This document shows, in pieces, positions 7,076 through 15,538 of a stretch of 16,154 nt of DNA (position 1 is its first letter; the number at the start of each line of letters is the position of its first letter). The notes below the pieces were generated by a model that searched no databases, was not told the DNA's origin, and saw only the letters and a list, made by a program, of their open reading frames with translations. Where the stretch lies: NCBI GenBank assembly GCA_002344215.1, contig DDSV01000058.1, positions 1-16,154 on the forward strand, in the 5' to 3' direction. A program made the translations under genes and the position numbers. This DNA comes from Akkermansiaceae bacterium UBA2381 (GTDB lineage: Bacteria; Verrucomicrobiota; Verrucomicrobiia; Verrucomicrobiales; DEV007).

Positions 7076-8506
7076 TTAGAATCGGTAGTAAATGAAAGGG
7101 TTGTAAGTGTCCCCGGCGAGCCAAGCCGCTGCCACCAGCATCAAAGCCACGAGCAAGACCACCTCCAGGATCAGGCTGGCCGTCAACAACCACTGCGGCG
7201 CCGACTCTTCCAGCCAGATCCGAAAGCAGGTCCAGATCGGCGTCGCAAAAACTATCCCAAGGCTGATGGCCCAGAGCAATTGATTGCTCATGAAGCGGTC
7301 CACCGGTTGGGCGGCGTCATGCGCCCCGCATCCAACCATCGCCGAAAGAAAGGCCACCGCCTGCGGAAACGTCTCCGCGCGGAACAACACCCAGCCGATT
7401 ACCACCACCAACAGCGCATAAAGGTGCCGGAAGGGACGAGGCAGCCATTCCATGAACCGGCCAAAACGGGTTCTTTCCAACACAAGAAAAATCCCGTGAT
7501 ACAACCCCCAGACAACAAATGTCCAACTGGCACCATGCCACAAACCGCACAAGAAAAACACCGTCACCAGATTCAAATAGTTGCGCCCTTCCGAACAACG
7601 ATTCCCTCCCAGTGGAATGTAGAGGTAGTCGCGAAACCAGGTGGACAGCGAAATGTGCCAGCGCCGCCAGAAGTCCTGAATAGACTGGGCGATGTAGGGA
7701 AAATTAAAATTCTCCAGAAACTTGAAACCAAACATCTTCCCCAGTCCCACCGCCATGTCCGAGTAACCGGAAAAGTCGAAGTAGATCTGAAGCGCATAGC
7801 AGAGCGCCCCAAACCAAGCCAGCGCCGGGGTCAGTTCGTTGCCCGGCAGCGCGAAGATTTGATCCGCCGGGAGTGCGACAACATTAGCGATGACCATTTT
7901 CTTGACCAGCCCGCCAACGAAGCGGCGAATGCCTTCCGCAAAATCGAGCGCTGTCACACCCCGGTTCGCCAGTTGCGGAGCAATGGCGTTCCACCGCAAA
8001 ATCGGGCCCGCGATGAGTTGGGGGAAGAAAAAGATATAGAGCGCCACATCAGCCGGGCTCCTGGCGGACGGCCATTTTCGACGGTAAATGTCGATGACGT
8101 AGGACAGCGCGTGGAAGGTGAAGAATGAAATTCCGATCGGTAGAAGGATACGAGGCATGGCCGGCGGATCGAATTCGAACCTGGCCAGCAGAGCACTGAG
8201 GCTGTCTGCGACGAAATTGGTGTACTTAAAAACGGCCAGCAGGCCGATGTTCAATGCCACCGCCAGACCCACGGCAAACTTTCGGCGCGCTGGATCCTCA
8301 GTCCGGTCCACCCACCGGCCAAGATAGTAGTTTATCAACGTCGATATCAGCGCCAGGAAGATAAAGACCGGTTCACCCCAGGCATAAAAAAGCACGCTGA
8401 ACCCTAGTAACCAGAGGTTTTTGAGTCGCAGTCCCGGCAGCAGAAAATAGCCCGTCAGAACGACGGGAAGAAACAGGAACAAAAAAATCGGGGAACTGAA
8501 CACCAT
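7076..8506 (-). CDS. MBOAT family O-acyltransferase (AlgI/DltB-like)
   Basis: 476 residues, an integral membrane protein with about ten or more hydrophobic segments, beginning MVFSSPIFLFLFLPV as AlgI relatives do. MBOAT proteins move acyl groups, usually acetyl, across the cytoplasmic membrane. The signature DFWRRWHISLSTWFRDYLY starts at residue 278 and includes H284; the invariant catalytic-type histidine is H324 in GLWHGASW (321-328). YFDFSGYSDMA (242-252) is another block typical of this branch. It is followed without a gap by the AlgJ-like gene, the usual donor-acceptor pair. The upstream SGNH gene reads in the same direction, but 248 bases away. No Shine-Dalgarno sequence is visible before the ATG at 8506. 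The family is certain; the glycan acceptor is unknown. Confidence 0.97.
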   Translation of the reverse strand: MVFSSPIFLFLFLPVVLTGYFLLPGLRLKNLWLLGFSVLFYAWGEPVFIFLALISTLINYYLGRWVDRTEDPARRKFAVGLAVALNIGLLAVFKYTNFVADSLSALLARFEFDPPAMPRILLPIGISFFTFHALSYVIDIYRRKWPSARSPADVALYIFFFPQLIAGPILRWNAIAPQLANRGVTALDFAEGIRRFVGGLVKKMVIANVVALPADQIFALPGNELTPALAWFGALCYALQIYFDFSGYSDMAVGLGKMFGFKFLENFNFPYIAQSIQDFWRRWHISLSTWFRDYLYIPLGGNRCSEGRNYLNLVTVFFLCGLWHGASWTFVVWGLYHGIFLVLERTRFGRFMEWLPRPFRHLYALLVVVIGWVLFRAETFPQAVAFLSAMVGCGAHDAAQPVDRFMSNQLLWAISLGIVFATPIWTCFRIWLEESAPQWLLTASLILEVVLLVALMLVAAAWLAGDTYNPFIYYRF

Positions 8507-8754
8507 CGCGCGAAAAACTAGAGGTCAGGGTTCAGGATCTCAATACAAAATTACCTTTCGCAGCTGTGGAAGCGCTGCTTAAACCCTTCCGGAATCGCCT
8601 ACCATCTTGCAAAACGGGTGGATGTGCTCGCCCGTTTCGCCCTCGTCGAGATGCGGATCTGTCTTGAGACGGGGAAGACGACCCGTCAACCGTTAGGGAC
8701 TCATCAATGAACCGCGTCCCGACTTTTCCCGGGATATCAACGAAGGCTCCGCCG
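8507..8754 (-). promoter_or_regulatory. Gap upstream of the MBOAT gene, likely promoter region
   Basis: These 248 bases separate two same-strand genes and hold no credible gene. A stem AAACGGG (8612-8618) with CCCGTTT (8631-8637) could end the SGNH transcript or structure a leader. GTGGAAGCG at 8566-8574 repeats exactly the nine bases at 9977-9985 in the operator-like palindrome upstream of the SGNH gene, though here the right half is degenerate. An in-frame ATG-started stretch (8532-8762, minus) has no recognisable product. Confidence 0.35.
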
Positions 8755-9951
8755 TCACTCATTCACCTCGAAATACAAGATCGTCGCCGTGTTCCCCTTG
8801 CTCTCAGGATTGCGCTCCTCCGCGACACGAATGGCGGCGGTGTGAAATGACTTGGTTAACCTATCGGCGAGGACGACACTGCGCGGGTAGTTGAGGCCTT
8901 TGCTGTGCTGATGATAGAGATCGACCCGTTTCCATTCCCCTCCATCAATACTGACCTCAAGCATTCCGGCGTCGGGACCCGCGAGGACAAAGGCTCCGAG
9001 CATCGTGCCGGAGAACGTATGGTAGAGGTAATCCCCTGCCCCGTCCGAACGCAATGTCTTGAACGCCGTGTAGTCTCCGCGGATATTGCCAAGCGGCAGC
9101 AGTTCTTTTGAGACCGGCCCGAATTTCCATCCGCCAAGCCAACTCAATGCCTGCGGATCCACCATCGTCGCACCCGCGTACGAGAGGGAATCAATCGGCT
9201 CAGGCAGGACGACCGTCTGCGGAGTCTCACCGGACACGGTGTCATCGATCACTTTGGTGATCAGATTCGAAGCAAATTGGTACCCTGCCGGATTCGGATG
9301 GGTGTCCTTATAGTCGTTTTCCCAAGTCATTCTCCCGGCCGTAATCTCGCGAGCGAGGGCAAGCCCCACATCGACACTCGGAATTTGGTAATGACGGGCC
9401 ACCGCTTTGTGTGAGGAGACGCTGACCGCTTCCTCTCCTCGCTGTGCTCTCGCGAGGATGCCGGGATTCACAAACTGCACCGAGATAACATCCCCCGTTG
9501 GATTTGCTTCAAAATACTGCCGGATGATACCCTCCAGTCCCCGGGTCGCTGTCTGCGCGTCATGCATGGCATCCTGATCATCATTCACGGCGAACTCGAC
9601 GATGAGCAGATCAACCTGTCCCTTTGAGAGCACATCACGATTCAGCCGGAAGGCCCCCGTCGTGGAGCAGGTCGAACTGAGTCCCGCATTGGTGAAGGTG
9701 AATTCAACATTCGGCCACTGTTCTCTCAGCCAGTCCGGCACCATTTTTGTATGACCCGTTTGATTCTGTGTGATCGATCCACCCAGAAAAGCAACGTGAG
9801 CCTTCTGCTCCTTCTCGAGACGGGCGATGAAGTTGGAGACGCCTCTTGCTCCCATTTCAATGACGGGAGGGACTGCGTCCTGGGAACGGGCGACGGAGAG
9901 AAGACCCGCCAGGAAAATGACGGATATCAAATGAAGAAGGAGCGATCTCAT
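8755..9951 (-). CDS. Secreted SGNH/GDSL-family hydrolase
   Basis: 398 residues. The start at 9951 is chosen because it begins a clean signal peptide (MRSLLLHLISVIFLAGLLSVARSQ) and is preceded by AGGGG at a good distance; the same frame is open 61 codons further upstream without merit. SGNH hydrolases are serine esterases acting on lipids or acetylated sugars. All four blocks are visible: LGGSIT (nucleophile S59), NAG (88-90), VND (N123) and DTHPN (D216, H218). From about residue 245 there is a beta-rich extra domain of some 150 residues that may bind carbohydrate. It lies upstream of the MBOAT/AlgJ-like pair, so removing acetyl esters from a polysaccharide is a reasonable guess, but the substrate is not shown by the sequence. 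Confidence 0.92.
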   Translation of the reverse strand: MRSLLLHLISVIFLAGLLSVARSQDAVPPVIEMGARGVSNFIARLEKEQKAHVAFLGGSITQNQTGHTKMVPDWLREQWPNVEFTFTNAGLSSTCSTTGAFRLNRDVLSKGQVDLLIVEFAVNDDQDAMHDAQTATRGLEGIIRQYFEANPTGDVISVQFVNPGILARAQRGEEAVSVSSHKAVARHYQIPSVDVGLALAREITAGRMTWENDYKDTHPNPAGYQFASNLITKVIDDTVSGETPQTVVLPEPIDSLSYAGATMVDPQALSWLGGWKFGPVSKELLPLGNIRGDYTAFKTLRSDGAGDYLYHTFSGTMLGAFVLAGPDAGMLEVSIDGGEWKRVDLYHQHSKGLNYPRSVVLADRLTKSFHTAAIRVAEERNPESKGNTATILYFEVNE

Positions 9952-10066
9952 GGATTTTCCCCTACTGTATAGCGCAGTGGAAGCGATTCCATGAAATGCT
10001 TTTTCAAAATCTGCGGCATTGCGTAACCGGCTCCCGCAGTCCCTCGTCTTTTTCAGCGTTGCCCCC
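9952..10066. promoter_or_regulatory. Divergent promoter region with LacI-family-like operator at 9978-9991
   Basis: This gap separates the SGNH gene (-) from the cytochrome/copper-protein gene (+), so both promoters should lie here. TGGAA-GCGA-TTCCA at 9978-9991 has perfect 5-base arms around a central CG, the general plan of LacI/GalR-family operators. It ends 26 bases before the SGNH start codon, where a repressor could block transcription. A TATACA (minus strand, close to 9970) resembles a -10 box, but no good -35 box accompanies it. Regulation of the + strand gene by the same site is possible but less clear. Confidence 0.4.
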
Positions 10067-11584
10067 ATGAAGAGTATCACTTCCCTCCTCCTGTTCGTTC
10101 CTCTGCTCAGCGCTGCTGACCAAGTTGCGGTCACCTATCACCGCGACATCGCTCCCATCGTCTACCAAAACTGCACGAGCTGCCATCGTGACGGAGAGAG
10201 CGCCCCCTTTCCCCTCACCAACTACGAAGAGGTTTCACGGAAAGCACGCACCATCGACCGGGTCGTCAGTGATCGCTACATGCCGCCCTGGCATGCCAAT
10301 ACCGAGGTCACAAAATTCCTTGATGTGCGTCGTCTCGAACCGGAACAAATCTCGCTGATCTCCCGCTGGATCGAAGCCGGAAAACCCGAGGGCGATCCGG
10401 CTGACGCCCCCGCATTACCGACCTTCACCCCCGGATGGCAATTGGGCGAACCCGATCTGGTGGTGAAAATGGCCGCTCCCTACGAAGTTCCCGCCGAAGG
10501 CCCTGATATCTACCGGAACTTTGTCCTGCCGCTCGATCTACCGGAAGACAAATGGGTAAAAGCGATCGAACTCCGCCCCTCGGCCCGCAGCGTCGTGCAT
10601 CATTCACTCTACTTTCTCGATGACAGCGGAACCGCGCGGAAACTCGACGGCAAGGACGGCAAACCGGGCTTCAACGGCATGTCATTCCGTCAGAGCGGCG
10701 CCCTGGGCGGCTATGTTCCGGGAGTGAGTCCGCGCAAACTTCCGGGAGATCTCGCGAGGCCGCTTCCGAAAGGATCCGACCTTGTCCTTTCCACCCACTT
10801 TCACCCCTCAGGAAAACCGGAACTCGAGCAAACGACCGTCGGCATCTACCTGACCGATACCCCCCCGTCCCGCAAGCTGGAGGAACTGCAGATTCCACCC
10901 GGCTTCGGTCGCAGCGCCGGCATCGACATACCGGCTGGCGAAAAGAATTTTACAATCAAAGACTCCTACAAACTACCCGTCGACGTCGAAGCTTTCTCCG
11001 TGAGCGGGCATGCCCACTACCTCTGTGAGACGATGAGAATGACTGCCACTCATCCTGACGGAAGCACTCAGATACTCCTCGACATTCCCGACTGGGATCT
11101 CGACTGGCAGGACACCTACTTTTTCGCCGAACCTGTCGTCCTCCGCGCTGGCACCGTCGTTGAGGCGGTCATCAGCTATGACAACTCCACCGACAATCCG
11201 GAAAACCCGCACAACCCGCCCGTCAGGGTAAAGTGGGGCCGTGAATCGACGGATGAGATGGGCAGTATCACCCTCGTCGGCGTGGCCCTCGATGCCGCTG
11301 ACGATCAGCGCCTCAATCTCTCGAACAAGGCCCAGCGCGTCAAGATTTTCGCCCAGCTAGGCAAGGAACTCAGCAGCACCGGAGTCCTCGAACGCCTTCC
11401 CTCCATCGTGAAAAATCTGGACAAAAACGGCGATGGCAGCCTGCAGGAATCCGAACTTCCCCAGCGGATGCGGACCGCCTTGCTCCTGAGACTCGACGAG
11501 GATGAAGATAAGACCCTCAATCCCTCGGAGATCGAATCCCTCAAGGACTGGCTTGAGAGTATGAAAGCCAATCGTGAGGCATGA
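10067..11584 (+). CDS. Secreted haem/copper protein: c-type cytochrome, PHM-like monooxygenase region, EF-hands
   Basis: 505 residues from the ATG at 10067, chosen because it starts a signal peptide (MKSITSLLLFVPLLSAADQ); an earlier ATG at 10019 would bury it. Residues 25-110 form a small cytochrome-like domain with a c-type haem site C36-x-x-C39-H40 and the block YMPPWH (71-76). Residues 120-410 resemble copper type II, ascorbate-dependent monooxygenases (peptidylglycine/dopamine hydroxylase fold): HH at 178-179, HFH at 244-246, HAH at 315-317 and M398 are the likely copper ligands. The C-terminus has two EF-hand loops, D452-E463 (canonical) and D477-E488 (lysine in place of the usual glycine). 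Its stop overlaps the redoxin start by ATGA. The substrate is unknown, and haem and copper binding are inferred from motifs only. Confidence 0.9.
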   Translation: MKSITSLLLFVPLLSAADQVAVTYHRDIAPIVYQNCTSCHRDGESAPFPLTNYEEVSRKARTIDRVVSDRYMPPWHANTEVTKFLDVRRLEPEQISLISRWIEAGKPEGDPADAPALPTFTPGWQLGEPDLVVKMAAPYEVPAEGPDIYRNFVLPLDLPEDKWVKAIELRPSARSVVHHSLYFLDDSGTARKLDGKDGKPGFNGMSFRQSGALGGYVPGVSPRKLPGDLARPLPKGSDLVLSTHFHPSGKPELEQTTVGIYLTDTPPSRKLEELQIPPGFGRSAGIDIPAGEKNFTIKDSYKLPVDVEAFSVSGHAHYLCETMRMTATHPDGSTQILLDIPDWDLDWQDTYFFAEPVVLRAGTVVEAVISYDNSTDNPENPHNPPVRVKWGRESTDEMGSITLVGVALDAADDQRLNLSNKAQRVKIFAQLGKELSSTGVLERLPSIVKNLDKNGDGSLQESELPQRMRTALLLRLDEDEDKTLNPSEIESLKDWLESMKANREA

Positions 11585-12096
11585 GACCGGCATTCCTTCT
11601 TGCTTTCCTTCTTTTGGCTTCCCGGTTGCCTGCGACGGAACCGGAGAAGAAACCCGTCGCCGTCGTTTCGATTTTTATTGCGACAGACTGCCCGATCGCA
11701 AACAGTTATGCCCCCGAGATCAATAGGATCTGGAATGACTATTCAGAGAAGGGCATCGAGATTCAACTCGTTTATCCCGACCCGGAAGTGACGCAGGTCG
11801 AGGTCAGTCAACACGTCGCCGAATATTCGCTGAAGCCCGCCACCGTCATTGATCGCGACCACACGCTGGTGAAGAAGGCCGGTGTTACCACCACTCCCGA
11901 AGTGGCGGTATCTGATTCCGCAGGAAAGGTGATCTACCGGGGGCGCATCGATAATCTCTACGCGGACTACGGCGAGCGCCGCCGTGAGGTGACCGAGCGA
12001 TACTTGCGCGACGCCCTGGATGCGATTCTCAACGGGACCGATCCCGCCGTGACGAAGACCGGGGCAATCGGGTGTCTCATTGAGATCCTGCCCTAA
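11581..12096 (+). CDS. Secreted thioredoxin-fold (redoxin) protein
   Basis: 171 residues with a short signal peptide (about 1-18). The core ATDCPIANSYAPEI (34-47) matches redoxin/AhpC-TSA-like domains that keep a single N-terminal cysteine (C37) instead of a CxxC pair. TTPEVAV near residue 105 carries the cis-proline expected of the thioredoxin fold. A second cysteine lies near the end (GCLIE, C165) and could pair with C37. The ATG lies inside the preceding stop (ATGA), so the two genes are translated together. In many Acidobacteria and Planctomycetes proteins, as I recall them, this domain is fused in front of the same haem-copper module, which supports a joint function. Possible roles are cofactor or copper delivery or disulfide chemistry; none is proven. 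Confidence 0.85.
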   Translation: MRPAFLLAFLLLASRLPATEPEKKPVAVVSIFIATDCPIANSYAPEINRIWNDYSEKGIEIQLVYPDPEVTQVEVSQHVAEYSLKPATVIDRDHTLVKKAGVTTTPEVAVSDSAGKVIYRGRIDNLYADYGERRREVTERYLRDALDAILNGTDPAVTKTGAIGCLIEILP

Positions 12097-12128
12097 GGTG
12101 GACTGGATACGGAACACGGCAAGCGGAG

Positions 12129-14078
12129 CTATTCAGAGAATGCCCATTGCCGCACCTTTCCTTTACCCGCCGAAATCTCAATCATCTCGACATCGACCGG
12201 CCCCTTCTCCGCCGGAAGAAAAATTCGCAAGGTCCCCAGCGTCCCGTCGACTGGCAATTCAAGAGCAAGGTCCTGCCAGTCTTCGGCAGCCGACAGGGTA
12301 TAGTCAATGACCTGACCCTCTTCAGGGAAGGTCTCCTGAGCTTCTGTTTTCCACACGAGGCTACCTTTTCCTCCGTGAGGCGATCGAACGCGCATTTTCA
12401 CGGTCAGGGGCCCCGCAAACTTCGCCTGAGCCGTCCCGAGAAAGGGCCGCTTTCCCGTTGCCGTGACGCGCATCACGCCGTCAATGACGGCTACCTCACA
12501 CTGTTTCGGAACCAGACCCGTCGTGGGAGATTTCTTGATTGCCGCGACGGGCTCCAGATAATCGGGATTGGGAATCGGAACCACGGCTCCCGTCTTCTTA
12601 ATAAAACCGTCAATGAGCGCATCCAGTTCAGCAACCTTCTCAGGCATCTTTGAGGCAAGGTTGTTTGTCTCTCCGAGGTCCTCCCTGAGATGGTAGAGTT
12701 CGCGCAATTCAGGATATTCCCGATGCGACTCCCAGCGGCGGATTAGTTTCCAATCCCCTGCCCTGACCGAAACAGCAGGAATCTGGTGTGGAAACCAGGT
12801 GAAGACAGCCTCCCGATCGAGCTCTCCTTTTTGCTCCAGAACCGGAACCAGTGAAAGCCCGTCGAGAACTTGTTGGCCCGATGGTTCCAATCCTGCCACG
12901 TCAAGAATCGTCGGATAGAAATCCACCGAATGGACCACCACCTCACTGGTCACTCCGGCCTCGACATGTCCCGGCCATCGTATCATCAGCGGAACCCTCT
13001 GACCGCCTTCGTAAATGCGTCCTTTCCCCTCGCGCAGCGGAGCGTTGTTGGTCGGACCTTCGGCCCCCGCCCACTTCTTCCAGTCCTCCATGAACTCATA
13101 TTTCGGGTGCCCCGGTTTGATTGGCGACTTTTCGAAATCCTCCGCCGTGTTGCTGTGGACGTTCCCTCCATTGTCGGAGGAAAAAATGAAGAGCGTGTTT
13201 TCCGCCAGTCCGTCCGCTTCGAGCTTGTCGAGAATCCGCCCGAGACTCTCATCGACACTTTTGATCATCGACGCCATGATGGGATTCTTCTGAAATCCCC
13301 GCGGGTCGGTCTTCTTCGCGAATTCCGCAGTGTATTCCTCCTTGTGTCCCCACGGGCCATGCAATCCATACTGCCAAAGGTTGAGGAAGAAAGGTTCGCC
13401 TTTGTGCGGGTCGATGAACTTCAAGGCCTCGTCCGTGACCCGGTCAACGATGTACTCGCCCTCGGGCCCATCGGTGATTGTACCCACTTTGCTTTTTCCC
13501 CGGGGGTTCCCCTCCGCTTGAACGGCATAGGGAGAGAAGTAGCTCGGGGGTCCGGGATCCGGCACACAGAACCAGCTCGTCTCGAAGCCATGCGCCGCGG
13601 GACGGTGTTCCGGCGCGACACCGAGGTGCCACTTCCCGAAATGTCCCGTCCGGTAACCTGCCTCCTTGAGAACCTCGGCGATCGAGACGAGCGACGGATC
13701 GAGGTAGTTCTTGCTGGTCGGATAAATGAATTGGCTCGCCGGTGAGGCTTTCTCCGGGTAGCGCGAGGCTCCTTCCGGTCCGGCGGGCTGATGCCCAGAG
13801 GCGGTCGTTATCCCATGCCGGGCTGAATACTGACCGCTGAGAATGGTCCCCCGGGTCGGAGAACAGAGTGGCACGGCATAGGCATCGGTGAAGCGCATCG
13901 CTGTTGCCGCAAGCCTCTCCATATTCGGCGTTTCATAATATTCCGAGCCATAGACTGAGCTGTCCATCCAACCCATGTCATCGACAAGAAAGAGGACGAT
14001 GTTGGGTTTGGGGGAGGATTCGGCGGCTCCGCAGGAAATACTGACGATGACAGTGAGGAGGAAAAAGGAGATTTTCAT
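12129..14078 (-). CDS. Secreted sulfatase (formylglycine-dependent, arylsulfatase-type)
   Basis: 649 residues from the ATG at 14078, chosen because MKISFFLLTVIVSISCGAAES is a signal peptide; in-frame ATGs at 14096 and 14132 would lengthen it. The enzyme removes sulfate esters, probably from a polysaccharide, outside the cytoplasm. C72-S-P-T-R76 is the sulfatase signature whose cysteine must be converted to formylglycine. Metal ligands are visible in VDDMGW (D33, D34) and SSDNGG (D302, N303), and GKWHLG (148-153) is the second signature. From about residue 525 an additional beta-rich domain of roughly 125 residues follows, beyond the usual sulfatase end. The cysteine in SISCG makes a lipoprotein anchor possible but the lipobox is poor. 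It follows the DUF1501 gene after 50 bases and meets the redoxin gene tail to tail 32 bases away. Confidence 0.96.
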   Translation of the reverse strand: MKISFFLLTVIVSISCGAAESSPKPNIVLFLVDDMGWMDSSVYGSEYYETPNMERLAATAMRFTDAYAVPLCSPTRGTILSGQYSARHGITTASGHQPAGPEGASRYPEKASPASQFIYPTSKNYLDPSLVSIAEVLKEAGYRTGHFGKWHLGVAPEHRPAAHGFETSWFCVPDPGPPSYFSPYAVQAEGNPRGKSKVGTITDGPEGEYIVDRVTDEALKFIDPHKGEPFFLNLWQYGLHGPWGHKEEYTAEFAKKTDPRGFQKNPIMASMIKSVDESLGRILDKLEADGLAENTLFIFSSDNGGNVHSNTAEDFEKSPIKPGHPKYEFMEDWKKWAGAEGPTNNAPLREGKGRIYEGGQRVPLMIRWPGHVEAGVTSEVVVHSVDFYPTILDVAGLEPSGQQVLDGLSLVPVLEQKGELDREAVFTWFPHQIPAVSVRAGDWKLIRRWESHREYPELRELYHLREDLGETNNLASKMPEKVAELDALIDGFIKKTGAVVPIPNPDYLEPVAAIKKSPTTGLVPKQCEVAVIDGVMRVTATGKRPFLGTAQAKFAGPLTVKMRVRSPHGGKGSLVWKTEAQETFPEEGQVIDYTLSAAEDWQDLALELPVDGTLGTLRIFLPAEKGPVDVEMIEISAGKGKVRQWAFSE

Positions 14079-14128
14079 GAGGCTTGATGGCGGCATCACT
14101 AACACCGCGAAGAGGCTGAAGTTCTCCC

Positions 14129-15535
14129 TCACGCCAGAACTTCTTTCACCACATGCCCGTGCACATCGGTGAGTCGAAAGTCACGACCATCGAATCGATA
14201 GGTGAGCTTCTTGTGATCCAGTCCGAGTTGATGCAGGATCGTGGCATGGAGATCGTGCATGTGGACTTTGTTCTCCACCGCCATATGGCCGAATTCGTCC
14301 GTTGAACCGTAGGCGAATCCGGGTTTGAAACCGCCTCCAGCCAACCAGGTGGTAAAGCCTTTTGGATTGTGATCCCGCCCGGTACCGTTCCCCTGGGCAT
14401 AGGGCGTTCTTCCGAACTCGCCCCCAAACCACACGATGGTATCCTCGAGGAGCCCGCGTTGTTTGAGATCCTCGAGCAGGCCCGCGACCGGTTGATCGAC
14501 GGCGAGGGCATGATCGGCGTGTTTCGGCAGGTTCGAGTGCTGATCCCAGGCCGGATTGGCTGTATTGTCGCCATAGGTTACCTGGACAAAACGCACCCCG
14601 GCTTCGCAAAGACGACGGGCGAGCAGGCACTTGCGACCAAAATCCTCGGTCGGGGCGCCCTCCCGGATACCGTAGAGATCCAATGTAGCCTTTGATTCAC
14701 CGGAAAGATCGGTCACTTCGGGCGCCTGACTCTGAAGTCTCCAGGCCAATTCAAAGGAATTCACCGCCGCTTCCAGTTCGGCATCACCGGGGCGGCGGCT
14801 CAGCTGAGCCTCGTTCAGGGCCTGTAAAAAATCGAAGCGATCTCTCTGCTTTTCGGGGCTGAGAGCGGCATTACCAATGTTGCGAAATCCGGCGGAGGCG
14901 GCCGGTGCATCGGCCCGTCCGAGTGGAGTACCCTGATAAACGGGAGGGAGAAAGGCGCTGCCGTAGTTCCGCGACCCGCCGTTCCCGGACGAGGGTCCAA
15001 TCGTAACAAAACCGGGCAGATTTTCACTCTCACTGCCGAGGCCATAGGTTATCCATGACCCCATCGAAGGACGGATAAAATTCGTCGCTCCACAGTGGAG
15101 AAAGAGGGTCGCCGGCCCATGGGCGATACCTTCGGTATGCATTGAGTGAATGAAACAGAGATCATCGACATGCTTCGCGATCCCCGGAAAAAGCGCCGAG
15201 ACGTAACGCCCGCTTTGCCCGTGCTGAGAGAACTCCCAGAGCGGCTTCATGACCCGTTGAGCGGTGGCCGCTTTGTTACCCGAATTGGCAATCTTGCGTG
15301 CGTCGAAAAAATCAACTTTTTCTCCGTCGCGATCAATGAGCAGGGTCTTGTAATCGAAGGTATCGACGTGGCTCGGACCACCCTGCATAAAAACAAAAAT
15401 GACCCGCTTCGCCCGCGCCGGAAGAATTGGGAGACGCGGTCCGAGGGGATTACCGGCGAGTCCGTCCGCGAGAGCGGAAAAGGCAAGTCCTCCGAAGCCG
15501 CAGGAGGTGGTCTGAAGAAAGTGACGGCGATTCAT
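14129..15535 (-). CDS. DUF1501 domain-containing protein, twin-arginine exported
   Basis: 468 residues, full length for the family. The N-terminus MNRRHFLQTTSCGFGGLAFSALA is a twin-arginine (Tat) signal, so it is exported folded. The remainder shows the DUF1501 hallmarks: MQGGPSHVDTFD (50-61), HTEGIAHGP (133-141), GGEFGRTP (371-378), GRDHNPKG (386-393) and HDLHATILHQLG (427-438). The histidine- and aspartate-rich motifs, and the relation of this family to the alkaline-phosphatase/sulfatase superfamily, suggest a metal-dependent hydrolase, but no activity is established. The gene starts three bases after the DUF1553 stop (TAGAAGATG), an operon arrangement widespread in Planctomycetes and Verrucomicrobia. 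The two are thought to act together on some extracellular substrate. No strong Shine-Dalgarno sequence is visible. Confidence 0.96.
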   Translation of the reverse strand: MNRRHFLQTTSCGFGGLAFSALADGLAGNPLGPRLPILPARAKRVIFVFMQGGPSHVDTFDYKTLLIDRDGEKVDFFDARKIANSGNKAATAQRVMKPLWEFSQHGQSGRYVSALFPGIAKHVDDLCFIHSMHTEGIAHGPATLFLHCGATNFIRPSMGSWITYGLGSESENLPGFVTIGPSSGNGGSRNYGSAFLPPVYQGTPLGRADAPAASAGFRNIGNAALSPEKQRDRFDFLQALNEAQLSRRPGDAELEAAVNSFELAWRLQSQAPEVTDLSGESKATLDLYGIREGAPTEDFGRKCLLARRLCEAGVRFVQVTYGDNTANPAWDQHSNLPKHADHALAVDQPVAGLLEDLKQRGLLEDTIVWFGGEFGRTPYAQGNGTGRDHNPKGFTTWLAGGGFKPGFAYGSTDEFGHMAVENKVHMHDLHATILHQLGLDHKKLTYRFDGRDFRLTDVHGHVVKEVLA

Positions 15536-15538
15536 CTT

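Noticed and set aside
7280..8128. 282-codon + strand frame opposite the MBOAT gene
   Set aside because: Antisense to an unmistakable MBOAT protein; the composition (Arg, Gln, Pro, His rich) does not resemble a real protein.
5894..8506. Alginate biosynthesis operon
   Set aside because: Only the acetylation pair is present; polymerase, epimerase, lyase and export genes of alginate are absent from the window.
8532..8762. 76-codon minus-strand frame between the SGNH and MBOAT genes
   Set aside because: Low-complexity Ser/Arg-rich translation, no family match recognised, and it overlaps the end of the SGNH gene.
12870..13745. 291-codon open frame on the + strand inside the sulfatase gene
   Set aside because: It lies wholly antisense to a well-supported sulfatase, its translation is rich in Arg, Pro and Ser with no domain, and such frames are common opposite GC-rich genes.
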